64,000 bases of DNA from positions 220,267 through 284,266 of the forward strand of contig CBDBMR010000012.1 in assembly GCA_965207535.1 (NCBI GenBank), written 5' to 3'. Below, in pieces: positions 32,223-41,215 of this stretch. Each line of letters begins with the position of its first letter. The first letter of the stretch is position 1. Both the position numbers and the translations under genes were made by a program. The notes beneath the pieces were generated by a model that searched no databases, was not told where the DNA came from, and saw only the letters and a program-made list of their open reading frames with translations. Source of the DNA: JAJDXO01 sp965207535. GTDB lineage: Bacteria > Pseudomonadota > Alphaproteobacteria > Rhodospirillales > UBA2165.

Positions 32223-33176
32223 CTAATCCCGGCGGCGGTACCAGTCCGCGGTTTCGGCCAGGCCCGATTCGAAATCGTACGGCGGGGTCCAGCGAAGGGC
32301 CGCCCGAAAACGCGAACCGTCGACGACCAGCGACTCCAGGAGACGGTCGACGGCCGATTGCCGGGCCGTGATCGAGCCCGCGATCCGAAGAACGGCTTTC
32401 GGGACGGAAAACAGCCGCTGCCGCCTGCCGAGCGCGTCTCCCATGGCCCGGATCAGGCTGGTGGTCGATATGGGTTCGCTGTCGGCGATGTGGAAAACCC
32501 CCGTCGCCGCTTCGGGCCGGTCGACGCACTCAGCGATGGCATGGGCGAGATTGCCGACAAAAATCAGGCTTCGCCGGTTTTGGATGCCGGCCAGCGGCAG
32601 GGGCCGCCGGGCCTCGCAGGCGTCCAGTAGGCTGAGAAAGTTCGCCCGCACGCCCGGTCCGTAGATCAGCGGCGGGCGCAGGATGGTCAATGACGTCCGT
32701 TCACCGGCCGCCGCCCGGACGGCATTTTCGGCTTCCAGCTTGGACAGGCCATAGGCGTCTTCCGGGGCCGGCTGGGTCTGTTCGGTGAGACCCTCCCCGC
32801 CGCTCCGCTCGCCGGCCGCCTTGATGGAGCTCAGGAAGATGAACTGTCGGACGCCCGCCTCGGCCACGGCCTCGGCAAGAGCGCGGGAACCTTCGACATT
32901 GGTTTGCCGGTAGATGTCGAGCGCCCTGGCCCCCGAATCGCCGGCCATGTGGGTCCGGGCCGCGAGGTGGATGACGGCCTCCGCGCCGCTGACCGCCCGG
33001 GACCAATCAGTGGCGCCGTCCATGTCCGGGATGACATAGAGCGGCGTGCCGTCGCCGCTTTGCCTGCGCCCCGGGTCGCGGGTGGTGCCGGACAAAAGGT
33101 GTCCCCGGCTGCGCAGTTCACGGCACAGCGCGGTGCCGACAAATCCGCATGCGCCGGTGATGAGAACCCGGCTCAC
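32223..33176 (-). CDS. NAD-dependent sugar epimerase/dehydratase (extended SDR)
   Basis: A 317-residue extended SDR with GACGFVG at 8-14, HLAARTH near 70-76 and catalytic YGLSK. A C-terminal substrate domain with ILRPPLIYGPGVRANF follows, typical of UDP-hexose 4-epimerase-like and WbpV/FnlA-type enzymes in O-antigen loci. It probably reshapes a UDP-N-acetyl sugar for the initiating transferase encoded upstream. It is the last gene of the long minus-strand polysaccharide operon and abuts the right repeat of the island. Confidence 0.87.
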   Translation of the reverse strand: MSRVLITGACGFVGTALCRELRSRGHLLSGTTRDPGRRQSGDGTPLYVIPDMDGATDWSRAVSGAEAVIHLAARTHMAGDSGARALDIYRQTNVEGSRALAEAVAEAGVRQFIFLSSIKAAGERSGGEGLTEQTQPAPEDAYGLSKLEAENAVRAAAGERTSLTILRPPLIYGPGVRANFLSLLDACEARRPLPLAGIQNRRSLIFVGNLAHAIAECVDRPEAATGVFHIADSEPISTTSLIRAMGDALGRRQRLFSVPKAVLRIAGSITARQSAVDRLLESLVVDGSRFRAALRWTPPYDFESGLAETADWYRRRD

Positions 33177-33245
33177 CGGATTTCGGCGGCCGGATTTCCG
33201 GCAAGTGGCTCTGTCATATTCGTTTCAGCTTTCGAAAATTTCGGA

Positions 33246-34256
33246 TCATGTCTCAGCCCGGTTGATTGCACCGCGATCCAAAAATGCCAGAAACACGGCC
33301 ACGATGACCACTGCCGCAATCAGGGCCGGCCAGGGATGAGAAAGCGCCACCACCGCGAGGCCAACCAGGACCAGATTGATGCCCGCCACGAAAAGAGAGA
33401 CGGAGGCATGACCGCGTCCACGGCGGATTGCCCGTTGGTAGAAGTGATCACGATGCGGCTGCCAAACCCGCTCGCCGCGCACGGCCCTCCAAATCAGCGT
33501 TATCGTCGCGTCGGCGAGATAATACAACGGCAATATCAGTGCCGACGCCCACGCCCCCTCGGATGCCAACGCCATCAACAGCCACGCGAGCAGAAATCCA
33601 AGGGGAATGCTTCCCACGTCGCCGAGGAAAATCCGCGCGGGATGCCAGTTCCAGCAGAGAAAGCCGAAACCCGCTCCGGCGACGGCCACGCCCAGCACGC
33701 CGATCCACGCATGTTGGCCGGTAACCCAGGCGACAACGGCGCATCCCAACCCGATCGACACGGTTTCAACACCGGCAATACCGTCGATTCCATCCATGAA
33801 GTTGAACAGGTTCAGGAACCAGAGCAGCGCCAATGCGGCGGCAATTCGATCCAGCCAAATGGGCACAAGGCCCTGGAAATAGGGATTGGGGAGAGAGGCG
33901 AACCCGACCACCAGCCCGACCACCAGAACGTGGACCGAAAGACGCCATTTGACGGACAGGCCTCGTAAATCATCGCGCCACGAAAGAGATGCAAGCACGG
34001 CCGCGCCGCCGGAGGCGAGAAGCAGGTCGCCTATGCCCGGTCCCTCCGGCACAAGGAACGGAATTGACGTCCAGGCGATGACAACGACCGGCACGACCGC
34101 GAGTCCGCCCCCGCGCGGCGTCGGTACGGAATGGCTTGATCGATGGGTCGGATGATCGAGAATCCGCCGCCGTTCGAGCAATGGTATCGACATTCGGGCG
34201 CCGGCCAGTACGGCGATGAAGGTGGCGAGAAACAGCAGGCTGCCGATGGTAATCAT
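33246..34256 (-). CDS. Polyprenyl-phosphate sugar-1-phosphate transferase (WecA/WbpL family)
   Basis: A 336-residue membrane enzyme with about ten hydrophobic segments. Family motifs are in order: HPTHRSSHSVPTPRGGG near 35-50, the DD of SWRDDLRGL, NLFNFMDGIDG (Mg-binding Asp), NWHPARIFLGDVGS and HRDHFYQRA. It transfers a sugar-1-phosphate from a UDP-sugar to undecaprenyl phosphate, starting the lipid-linked glycan. The HRDHFYQR version is typical of WbpL-like members using UDP-FucNAc, UDP-GlcNAc or UDP-QuiNAc. The adjacent epimerase supports a modified amino sugar as substrate. Confidence 0.92.
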   Translation of the reverse strand: MITIGSLLFLATFIAVLAGARMSIPLLERRRILDHPTHRSSHSVPTPRGGGLAVVPVVVIAWTSIPFLVPEGPGIGDLLLASGGAAVLASLSWRDDLRGLSVKWRLSVHVLVVGLVVGFASLPNPYFQGLVPIWLDRIAAALALLWFLNLFNFMDGIDGIAGVETVSIGLGCAVVAWVTGQHAWIGVLGVAVAGAGFGFLCWNWHPARIFLGDVGSIPLGFLLAWLLMALASEGAWASALILPLYYLADATITLIWRAVRGERVWQPHRDHFYQRAIRRGRGHASVSLFVAGINLVLVGLAVVALSHPWPALIAAVVIVAVFLAFLDRGAINRAET

Positions 34257-34304
34257 CGCGAATGTATAGCCGGTTTGGCAAACAGGCCAAAGGCCGGCGG
34301 TGCG

Positions 34305-34353
34305 GCGGGACTAGGCGGGACTAGGCGGGACTAGACGGGACAAGGCGGGACGG
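34305..34353. repeat. 10-bp tandem repeat, about 4.8 copies
   Basis: The unit GCGGGACTAG is repeated head to tail; the last two copies are altered (ACGGGACAAG, GCGGGACGG). It lies in the gap just upstream of the WbpL-like gene start (minus strand), between it and a decayed dehydrogenase fragment. Copy number could vary and influence expression. Confidence 0.85.
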
Positions 34354-34453
34354 ACTTGTGATTTCAGCGGGGGTTGGCCCGGCGCCGGACACCCGATGCC
34401 GCGATTGACGACTTTCTCGGCTACTGATTTCCGTCCGTCCGAAAATACAAGGT

Positions 34454-34570
34454 TCAGGCTCTCACGATATTCGCCGCCTCGGTGCTCAGGCCGCGCATCG
34501 CGTTTCGGGTATCGACGATCAGCGTGCCCGAAGCCGCCAGCTCGCCATACGGAACGCCGTCATGATCAGC
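34454..34570 (-). pseudogene. C-terminal remnant of a nucleotide-sugar dehydrogenase
   Basis: On the minus strand, 38 codons before a TGA read ADHDGVPYGELAASGTLIVD then TRNAMRG. This matches the C-terminus of UDP-sugar dehydrogenases of the WbpA/UDP-ManNAc/UDP-GlcNAc dehydrogenase type (T-D-H-..-Y..L......LIVDTRNA). Everything before it is gone: the upstream sequence is the end of the GT25 gene. This is a clear relic of a uronic-acid sugar pathway once present at this point. Confidence 0.8.
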
Positions 34571-34589
34571 CGGCGGCGGCGCGCCGGTA

Positions 34590-35333
34590 TCAGCGGATTT
34601 TCCCGCTGACGAGATTGCGAAACCCGATCCGCTTGCTCGCGGCCATATGCAGGAGATAGGCGAGCCGGCGGTGCCGGGGAGGCTTCCACCCCGTTACCGC
34701 GACCGTCCGGTCGGTGGCGATCTGCGAGGGGGGTTTTTCGTCGTGTTCGACCACCGGCGCGTCGAGGAAGAAAAGATCGAGCCGGTGGACCCAGAAGAAC
34801 AGCAATTCCATGTCAACGGGCAGGCGCATCCGTTTCATGCGGCCCGCGAGATAGGCCGCCGCCTCTCTCGTGATCACATAACCCGCGGCGCAATACTCGC
34901 TGTAGCGGACCCGCCCCATGGATCGGCCCGCTGCGAGGGGCTCCGCGGCGACCAGCGGCTTTCGGCTCCGGCGGGCGAGACTGACCAGATCGAAGGAAAC
35001 GGGCGAGTGCTCCAGCGCATCCAGCACGGCCGGCAGCTCCGGCAAAGGGATGGCGTCGTCCTCGAAGATGGCGGTCATCGGATCCGGCCCGGTGCTCGCC
35101 CGGGTGATCGCAGAGACGTGCGAGCGCCAGCACGCAAGCTCGGACGATGCCACAGGCCGGAGACCCCAGCGGCGGCGATATCGCGTGTCCACCTGCGCCA
35201 TGTCCGCCTCGGTCATCTCTTCCGCGTCGACCGCGTCCATGAACTCGAACGGAACTCCGGCCTCGGAAAACCGCTGCGCAATGCGGCGCCGGCGCTCTTG
35301 AGCGTGCGGAAGGCTGATCACTATCGCTTTCAT
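34590..35333 (-). CDS. Glycosyltransferase family 25 (LPS-type)
   Basis: A 247-residue GT25 enzyme. The N-terminus MKAIVISLPHAQERR (usual VISL...R.), the SELACWRSHVSAI helix (GEIGCxxSH-like) and the metal-binding AIFEDDAIP motif (EDD) are all present. Family members add galactose or other sugars to lipooligosaccharide. It is soluble and cytoplasmic-face acting. Its stop codon is immediately next to the dehydrogenase relic, so the present gene end may be a recombination joint, but the GT25 sequence looks complete. Confidence 0.88.
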   Translation of the reverse strand: MKAIVISLPHAQERRRRIAQRFSEAGVPFEFMDAVDAEEMTEADMAQVDTRYRRRWGLRPVASSELACWRSHVSAITRASTGPDPMTAIFEDDAIPLPELPAVLDALEHSPVSFDLVSLARRSRKPLVAAEPLAAGRSMGRVRYSEYCAAGYVITREAAAYLAGRMKRMRLPVDMELLFFWVHRLDLFFLDAPVVEHDEKPPSQIATDRTVAVTGWKPPRHRRLAYLLHMAASKRIGFRNLVSGKIR

Positions 35334-35390
35334 CGCATCACCCCTTCACCTGACAGTTTGATCCGTCGGCTAACCCCCGCGCGTGTCGCG

Positions 35391-36536
35391 TCATCGCCGG
35401 TTGTCATCGACGAGCCGGGAATAGAGTTCCAGGGTCTGACCGACGATACGGGCCTCGGCGAAGTCCCGGACATGCTCACGCGCCCCGCGGCCGAGACGCG
35501 CGCGCAGTTCGGGATCGTCCGCCAGGCGGGCGATGGCGGAAGCCAGGGCGGACGCATCGCGCGGCGGGACCAGAAGACCGGTGCGCTCGTGGCGCACCAC
35601 GTCGCGGCAGCCCGGGACATCGGTGGACACCATGGGCCGGCCGCAGGCGGCCGCCTCGAGCAACGCCTTCGGGAGACCTTCCCGGTAGGAAGGAAGCACG
35701 GCCACATGACTGCGCGCCCACACGCTGGGCACGTCGTCGGTGCCCGGACACCATTCGATGATCCCCTCCCGGGCAAGGGCTTCCAGCGTCTCCGTGTCGA
35801 TGCTTGCGGGGTTTTCCGGGTCCGGAGGACCGACCAGCCGCACCCGCAGGGAGGGATGGGAGCGCGAGAGACGCCGCGCCGCCTCGACCAGTTCGAACAC
35901 GCCCTTGTCCCGGAGCATGCGCGAGACCATGGTGACCACCACCGGCTCGTCCGGCTCCGGTCCTGGCGCGAACCGGTCCAGATCGACACCCGAACCGCGG
36001 ATCAGCGCGATCCGCTCCGGGTTCACACCCAAGTCCCGAACCGTGGCCTCGTCGTCGTCGTTCTGGACCACGACGCGGGTGCCGCGTCCGGCGAAGGCGA
36101 GACGATATCCGGCCCGCACCAGTGGGCGCAGCGCCTGGGCCCCGAAACTGCGGGATATGAACACGTAACCCAGGCCGGCGACGGCATTCACCACCGCGGG
36201 CACGCCGGCGGCAAAGGCCGCGAGGGAACCGTATAGGACCGGTTTCAGGGCCACATGGTGAACCACCGTGGGGCGCTCGCGCCGGTAGAGGGCAACCAGT
36301 TCCAGCAGCGTCCGCAACTCACCCGGCGGCGACATGCCGCGCCGGCGCATGGACAGCGGGCGCAGTTCCAGGCCCGCACCGAGGATGTCATCGGCATGGC
36401 GATCGACCCGCGTGGCCACCACCACGCGCCAGCCTTCCGCCCGCGCGGCACGCGCGAGGGCGAGGCGGTGCGAGCAGAAGTACCAGTCCTCGGTGACGAC
36501 GAAGAGAAGCGTACCCGCCGGGCCGGATGAGGTCAC
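35391..36536 (-). CDS. Glycosyltransferase family 4
   Basis: A 381-residue GT-B enzyme similar to WbpX/CapM-like family 4 transferases. It begins GTLLFVVTEDWYFCSHRL, has a central VAGLGYVF segment (glycan-locus GT4 hallmark) and the donor-site region with EGLPKALLEAAACGRPMV. GTG 36536 is chosen: the longer ATG frame to 36680 would add 48 residues that are simply an out-of-frame reading of the asparagine-synthase relic. The relic's TGA overlaps this GTG as GTGA, the same coupling seen across the locus. Confidence 0.9.
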   Translation of the reverse strand: MTSSGPAGTLLFVVTEDWYFCSHRLALARAARAEGWRVVVATRVDRHADDILGAGLELRPLSMRRRGMSPPGELRTLLELVALYRRERPTVVHHVALKPVLYGSLAAFAAGVPAVVNAVAGLGYVFISRSFGAQALRPLVRAGYRLAFAGRGTRVVVQNDDDEATVRDLGVNPERIALIRGSGVDLDRFAPGPEPDEPVVVTMVSRMLRDKGVFELVEAARRLSRSHPSLRVRLVGPPDPENPASIDTETLEALAREGIIEWCPGTDDVPSVWARSHVAVLPSYREGLPKALLEAAACGRPMVSTDVPGCRDVVRHERTGLLVPPRDASALASAIARLADDPELRARLGRGAREHVRDFAEARIVGQTLELYSRLVDDNRR

Positions 36537-36732
36537 GGCCGTTGGCTCCGCTTCCACGCCCGGAACATGAGCACGTTCCAAAGCGCGGACTGCCGGTTTC
36601 GAACGCCGCTCACGTGCTCGCGCGTCGTCCTGGATCGAGGAAGGTGGGAATCTGGGAGGCCTCGGCGAGGGGCTCGTCATAGATGCCGGGAATGGCGGGA
36701 ATCACATCCATTGCGGTACGGGCGACGTCAAT
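36534..36732 (-). pseudogene. Decayed asparagine synthase (AsnB-type), internally deleted
   Basis: Two fragments of one gene survive on the minus strand. The first (about 36639-36732) reads DVIPAIPGIYDEPLAEASQI then PTFL, the YDEPFADSSQIPTFL motif of the synthetase domain. The second (about 36534-36617) reads REHVSGVRNRQSALWNVLMF then RAWKR and a TGA, the C-terminus of the family. Compare EHLSGRRNHQSRLWTVLMFE in the intact AsnB at 38057-40024. The roughly 250 residues between are deleted and the frames differ. The N-terminal half is lost before the ligase gene. Confidence 0.88.
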
Positions 36733-36751
36733 ACGGGGCCGTGTCTCCTTA

Positions 36752-38044
36752 TCATTCGCGGGCTGCGACGGACCGTGCCGCACGTTCTTCCGGTGTCTCG
36801 GCCAATGAGGCCGACAGCACCACGGTGAGGAGCACGCTGGCAATCCACCAACTCTGCCACAATCCGAAACTCAGGCTCCAGATTGTCAGCGCCCCAAGTG
36901 CGCCGCCCAGAATGGCAACGCCCACCGTCTTTCCCTTGGACGCAGCCCTCCACAGCGCGGCGGACACCGCCAGGACCAGCAGCACAAAGCCGGCCAGACC
37001 CAGTTCGAGCCTTGCCTGCAATGGCGCATTGTGGGGATGCAACGGCATGACGGTGGCCGTTGGGCTCCGCAGCGTCATCGGAACCAGCGGCCGCAACGCC
37101 GGGCGGTCCGCGACGTGATCGCCGATTGCCGTGTCCGCGCCCGGAATATATCGCGAACTGCGAACGCCCCAGCCCAGCCATGGCCGCTCCGCCGACCGGT
37201 CCGCCGCGAACGACCAGATAACGATCCGATGCTGGAACGAAGAGTAAGCCGGCACCGGGAACGCCTCGGTCACGGCGGATACGGTTTTGGGGGCTGTCGC
37301 GATGACCGGCGCAACGAGACCCGATGCGAGAAGCGCCAATATGCCGAGCGCGGCCACGAGCCTTGCCGATACGGCGGCCAACGCCGTTGCCGTGAGGCCG
37401 ACACACACTGCAACCAGGGCTGCCGCCGAGGCATGCACTGAAATTGCCGCGACAAGAATGCACGACAGCAGGATCGCCGCTCTCGGATGCCCGCGGCTCC
37501 ATATGGCGGCGGCGAGCGGACCGGCAAGGACGGCCAGAATGCTTGCGGCGCGATGGTAGGTGCTGGGCCGCTCGCTGAACGCCGGTCCGCTGAGCAGCAC
37601 TTTTATCCCATTGCCGCTGGCTGTCTCGACCATCAGCAACAGGATCGCAATGCCGATGCCGGCCAAAAGGGTCCGCAGGAGAAACCGGCACGCCTCCTCC
37701 GTCAGACCGGCCATCGCCTTCCAGCACAGAGCCGCGAACAGCAGCAATACCGAAAGACGCAGCATCCGTTCGGTCCCGTCGCCAAGCGGCGTCCACAGAT
37801 CGCTTGCCGGCAGGTAGAGCAGGAAGGCAAGACCCGGTACGATCCATAAGGGAACGCGCGGCGTTCGGTGCCAGGGCCAACCGGTATTCCGGACAATCAC
37901 GCCGATGCTCCCAATGGCCATCAACCCCAGAACGATCGGCATGCCTACCGGCGCAAGAACCGCGGCCGGACCGATGGCAAGGACCGCCAGGGCGATCACG
38001 GACCGCGCCGCGCGGTCCCGCAGACCGGAACTATTGCCTGTCAT
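36752..38044 (-). CDS. O-antigen ligase / polymerase family membrane protein
   Basis: A 430-residue protein with about ten to twelve membrane helices and a large periplasmic loop. The loop ends in a Wzy_C-like region with WLGWGVRSS and HPHNAPLQARLELGLAG. The H-N-x-x-L-x-x-x-x-E-x-G motif is typical of WaaL ligases and some Wzy polymerases. It either joins the glycan to lipid A core or another acceptor, or polymerises it. With an ABC-type flippase in the same locus, a ligase role is a reasonable inference. Confidence 0.85.
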   Translation of the reverse strand: MTGNSSGLRDRAARSVIALAVLAIGPAAVLAPVGMPIVLGLMAIGSIGVIVRNTGWPWHRTPRVPLWIVPGLAFLLYLPASDLWTPLGDGTERMLRLSVLLLFAALCWKAMAGLTEEACRFLLRTLLAGIGIAILLLMVETASGNGIKVLLSGPAFSERPSTYHRAASILAVLAGPLAAAIWSRGHPRAAILLSCILVAAISVHASAAALVAVCVGLTATALAAVSARLVAALGILALLASGLVAPVIATAPKTVSAVTEAFPVPAYSSFQHRIVIWSFAADRSAERPWLGWGVRSSRYIPGADTAIGDHVADRPALRPLVPMTLRSPTATVMPLHPHNAPLQARLELGLAGFVLLVLAVSAALWRAASKGKTVGVAILGGALGALTIWSLSFGLWQSWWIASVLLTVVLSASLAETPEERAARSVAARE

Positions 38045-38056
38045 CGCAGTCGTGCG

Positions 38057-40024
38057 TCACCGGTCATAATGTGCAAAAGATGCGCCGCCAATGTTCCAGG
38101 TCTCCCGCCATGACTCGAACATCAGCACGGTCCAGAGGCGGCTTTGGTGGTTGCGACGCCCGGAGAGGTGCTCCGTCCAGGCATCGCGGACCGGCGCCGG
38201 ATCGAGATAGCCGCCGTCGCGCAGACGGCTTTCGGAGAGCAGGCTCTCCGCCCAGTCCCTGAGCGGTCCTTTGAGCCACGCGCCGACCGGCACGCCGAAG
38301 CCCATCTTGGGCCGGTCGGTGAGGCGTTCAGGCACATAGCGGCGGAGCACCCGGCGCAGCAGCCACTTGCCCCGGCCGCCCCGCATCTTCATGGCGAGCG
38401 GCACGCGCCATGCGAACTCGACCACGCGGTGATCGAGCAGCGGCACCCTCGCCTCCAGGCCCACCGCCATGCTTGCGCGGTCGACCTTGGTGAGTATGTC
38501 GTCGGGCAGGTAGGTCACCGTGTCCATGAGCAGCATGCGGTCGGTGAAGTCCGAAAGGTCGCGCCGGAGCGTCGAGTCCCAGAGGATTCCCTGCCGCTCC
38601 CGCCCGCCCCGGACGAGCGCGTCCGGATCGCTCCACTGCGATACCAGCCACCGGTAGAGCGCCTCCTCGTGCGGCATGGCGAGGAGCGCGGCAAGCTTGT
38701 GCGCCTTGTCGCCAACTTGTGGTGGCCGTTGCCTGCGCGGCACCGCCAAGGACAGGCAATCCCAGGCGGAGGGCGGCGGGGCGCGCAGCATCGAGGCGAG
38801 CGCGGCGCGAAGGGGGCGCGGCCATGCCCCGAGGCGCCGCCACAGCGCCGGCGCGCTGACATGGCGGTTGTAGCCGGCGAACACTTCGTCGCCGCCGTCG
38901 CCGGAGAGCGCCACGGTCACGTCGCGCCGGGTCATCTCGGAAACGAGGAAGGTGGGGATTTGCGAGGAATCGGCGAATGGCTCGTCGTACCACGAGGCGA
39001 GTCCGGGCAGCACCGCCTGCGCGTGACCGGGTGCGACGTAGAGTTCGGTGTGATCCGTTCCCAGGTGCCGGGCCACCCGCTTCGCGTCGCGGGCCTCGTC
39101 GTAGCCGGCCTCGTCGAAGCCGATGGTGAAGGATTTGACCGGCCGGCCGCTCTGGGCCTGCATGAGGGCCAGCACGGTCGAGCTGTCGATGCCGCCCGAG
39201 AGGAAGACGCCGAGCGGCACGTCCGCGATCATCCGCTGCTTCACGGCGTCGCGCAGGAGTTCGTCGAGCCTCTCGACTGCCGTCTCGTCGTCGAGGGCGT
39301 CGGGCTCTCGCACGGCCTCACGCGCAATTTCCCGCAGGCCCCAGTAGCGGTGCCGGGTTTCCCGCCCGTCAGCGTCGATTTCCACCAGCGAGCCCGGCTC
39401 CAGCTTCTCGATGCCCGTGAAGATGGAGTGCGGCGCGGGTACGCAGGCGTGGCGCAGGTAGGCGGCGAGCGCGTCCCGGTCCACTTCCGGGCGCCAAGCG
39501 GGATGGTCGAAGAAACCCTTGGGCTGGGAGCCGAAGAACAGCACTCCGCCCGAACGGCCCCAGTAGAGCGGCTTGATGCCGAGGCGGTCGCGCACCAGAG
39601 CGAGGCGGCGGGCGCGGACATCCCAGAGGGCGAAGGCGAACATGCCGATGAACCTGGAGACCGCGCGCTCCACGCCCCAGGCCTCGCAGGCCTCCAGCAC
39701 CACCTCGGTGTCCGAGCCGCCGCGGAAGCGCCGCCCCTCCGCCTCCAGGTCGCGGCGGATCTCGGCGAAGTTGTAGACCTCGCCGTTGTAGGCGAGGACC
39801 GAGCGCCCGCTCGCCGAGACCATGGGCTGGCGGCCGGCCGCCGTGAGGTCGATCACCGCAAGCCGGCGGTGGCCGATGGCGATGCCGGCGGCGGACGAGA
39901 CCCAGGTGCCGGCGTCGTCGGGCCCGCGGCTTTCGAGGCGGGCGGCCATGCGCGCCGCCAGCTGTTCCATCGCCTCGGCGCCCAGCGCGCCCGGCGCGCC
40001 GACGAAGCCCGCGAAACCGCACAT
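38057..40024 (-). CDS. asnB: Asparagine synthase (glutamine-hydrolysing), AsnB type
   Basis: A 655-residue two-domain enzyme. Mature N-terminal Cys2 (MCGFAGFVG) starts a complete class II glutaminase domain with RRLAVIDLT and YNGEVYNF motifs. The synthetase domain has the PP-loop LSGGIDSSTVLAL, SFTIGFDEAGYDEA, WYDEPFADSSQIPTF and SGDGGDEVFAGYNRH. Such proteins in polysaccharide loci probably amidate uronic acid sugars rather than make free Asn; context and the dehydrogenase relic fit this. All catalytic residues are present. A close homologue, now dead, lies at 36534-36732. Confidence 0.94.
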   Translation of the reverse strand: MCGFAGFVGAPGALGAEAMEQLAARMAARLESRGPDDAGTWVSSAAGIAIGHRRLAVIDLTAAGRQPMVSASGRSVLAYNGEVYNFAEIRRDLEAEGRRFRGGSDTEVVLEACEAWGVERAVSRFIGMFAFALWDVRARRLALVRDRLGIKPLYWGRSGGVLFFGSQPKGFFDHPAWRPEVDRDALAAYLRHACVPAPHSIFTGIEKLEPGSLVEIDADGRETRHRYWGLREIAREAVREPDALDDETAVERLDELLRDAVKQRMIADVPLGVFLSGGIDSSTVLALMQAQSGRPVKSFTIGFDEAGYDEARDAKRVARHLGTDHTELYVAPGHAQAVLPGLASWYDEPFADSSQIPTFLVSEMTRRDVTVALSGDGGDEVFAGYNRHVSAPALWRRLGAWPRPLRAALASMLRAPPPSAWDCLSLAVPRRQRPPQVGDKAHKLAALLAMPHEEALYRWLVSQWSDPDALVRGGRERQGILWDSTLRRDLSDFTDRMLLMDTVTYLPDDILTKVDRASMAVGLEARVPLLDHRVVEFAWRVPLAMKMRGGRGKWLLRRVLRRYVPERLTDRPKMGFGVPVGAWLKGPLRDWAESLLSESRLRDGGYLDPAPVRDAWTEHLSGRRNHQSRLWTVLMFESWRETWNIGGASFAHYDR

Positions 40025-40030
40025 GCGGCC

Positions 40031-41215
40031 TCAGACTCCCGCGCGCGCGCCGCCGGACATGGCGAGCTCGCCATAGAGCGTGCGGTAGGCGTCGATCATC
40101 GCGGCCAGGCTGTATCGCTCCGAGATGCCCCGCCGCGCCTCGGCACCGCGCGCCGCCCGTGCGTCGCGTCCCTCGCTCCGAAGCCGCATCCATGCCGCCG
40201 CGAGCGCCTCGGGGTCGCGGGGCGGAACGACGAGACCGGTGCCGCCGACGATGGCCGCGCTGTCGCCGACGCCGGTGGCGGCGCAGGGCACGCCGCACGC
40301 CATCGCTTCCGCCAGCACGTTGGGGAAGCCTTCGCCGAAGGCCGAGCTCAAGGCCGCGACATCGAACGCGGCGTGGAGCCGGGGGATGTCCTCGCGAAGA
40401 CCCAGACGCACGAATCGCCCGGAAAGGCCCGCCGCCGCGATCGTCCGCTCCAGTGCCGAGCCCGGCTCGCCGGTCCCCGCGCCGACCAGGACGAAGCGGG
40501 CCTCGGGCGCGGCCCCGGCGAAAGCGGCGGCGGCCTTCACGAAGGTGGCGTGATCCTTCATCGGATCGACGCGGGCGCACATGCCGACGACGAAGTGCTC
40601 CTCGCCCAGCCCGAGTTCGGCGCGGACCGCCGCGCGCTCGTCGGGCCGGGGCCGGAAGCGCTCCAGGTCCACGCCGTTGGGCACGACCCGCCAGCGCGCC
40701 GGCCGGTATCCCAGCCGCTGGTGCACCGCGCGGCCCGCCTCGGCGTTGCAGAGAACGAGATCCGCCCGCCGCGAGAGGCGCGGCAGCAGCGTCAGGATGA
40801 GGCGGGAGCCCAGCGCATAGCGGCTCATGTCCATGTCCGAGCACCTGACCCCCCAGACGAGGCGGGTCGCCCGCCGCCGGCCCGCGAGGACGAGTGCCAG
40901 CGTCGCCAGCAGGTCGGCGTGATAGAGCCAGCTGTGCACCACCGCCGGCCGCGCGTCGCGGATGGCCGCGGCGAGGCGCAGCAGCCCGCCGGGCGCGTCC
41001 CCGTTGCGTTCGATTCCGAGATCCCGGACGGGAATTCCGTCGGCCTCCAGGCGGTCGCGCAGCGCGCCGCCCGGCTTCAGGCTGACCACGCTGTGAGAGA
41101 CCGCGCCCGCCGCATCGCCGGCGGCGAGCCGGGCCAGCACGGTCTCGGCCCCGCCCACATCCAGCGACGTGACCACATGCATGACCTCGATGGGCGGTGC
41201 GCCGGTGGTGGTCAT
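40031..41215 (-). CDS. Glycosyltransferase family 4
   Basis: A 394-residue GT-B transferase with SLDVGGAETVLARLA near the start, the donor lobe marker VVGMCARVDPMKDH, and EGFPNVLAEAMACGVPCAATG near 300. The ATG at 41215 overlaps the preceding remnant's TGA (ATGA); a TTG further upstream is less likely. It lies 6 bp before the asnB start. It adds a sugar from a nucleotide donor during repeat-unit assembly on the cytoplasmic side; donor and linkage cannot be inferred. Confidence 0.92.
   Translation of the reverse strand: MTTTGAPPIEVMHVVTSLDVGGAETVLARLAAGDAAGAVSHSVVSLKPGGALRDRLEADGIPVRDLGIERNGDAPGGLLRLAAAIRDARPAVVHSWLYHADLLATLALVLAGRRRATRLVWGVRCSDMDMSRYALGSRLILTLLPRLSRRADLVLCNAEAGRAVHQRLGYRPARWRVVPNGVDLERFRPRPDERAAVRAELGLGEEHFVVGMCARVDPMKDHATFVKAAAAFAGAAPEARFVLVGAGTGEPGSALERTIAAAGLSGRFVRLGLREDIPRLHAAFDVAALSSAFGEGFPNVLAEAMACGVPCAATGVGDSAAIVGGTGLVVPPRDPEALAAAWMRLRSEGRDARAARGAEARRGISERYSLAAMIDAYRTLYGELAMSGGARAGV

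Noticed and set aside
35391..36680. GT4 start at ATG 36680 giving 429 residues
   Set aside because: The extra 48 residues are an out-of-frame reading of the asparagine synthase relic; GTG 36536 overlaps the relic's stop in the pattern used across the locus.
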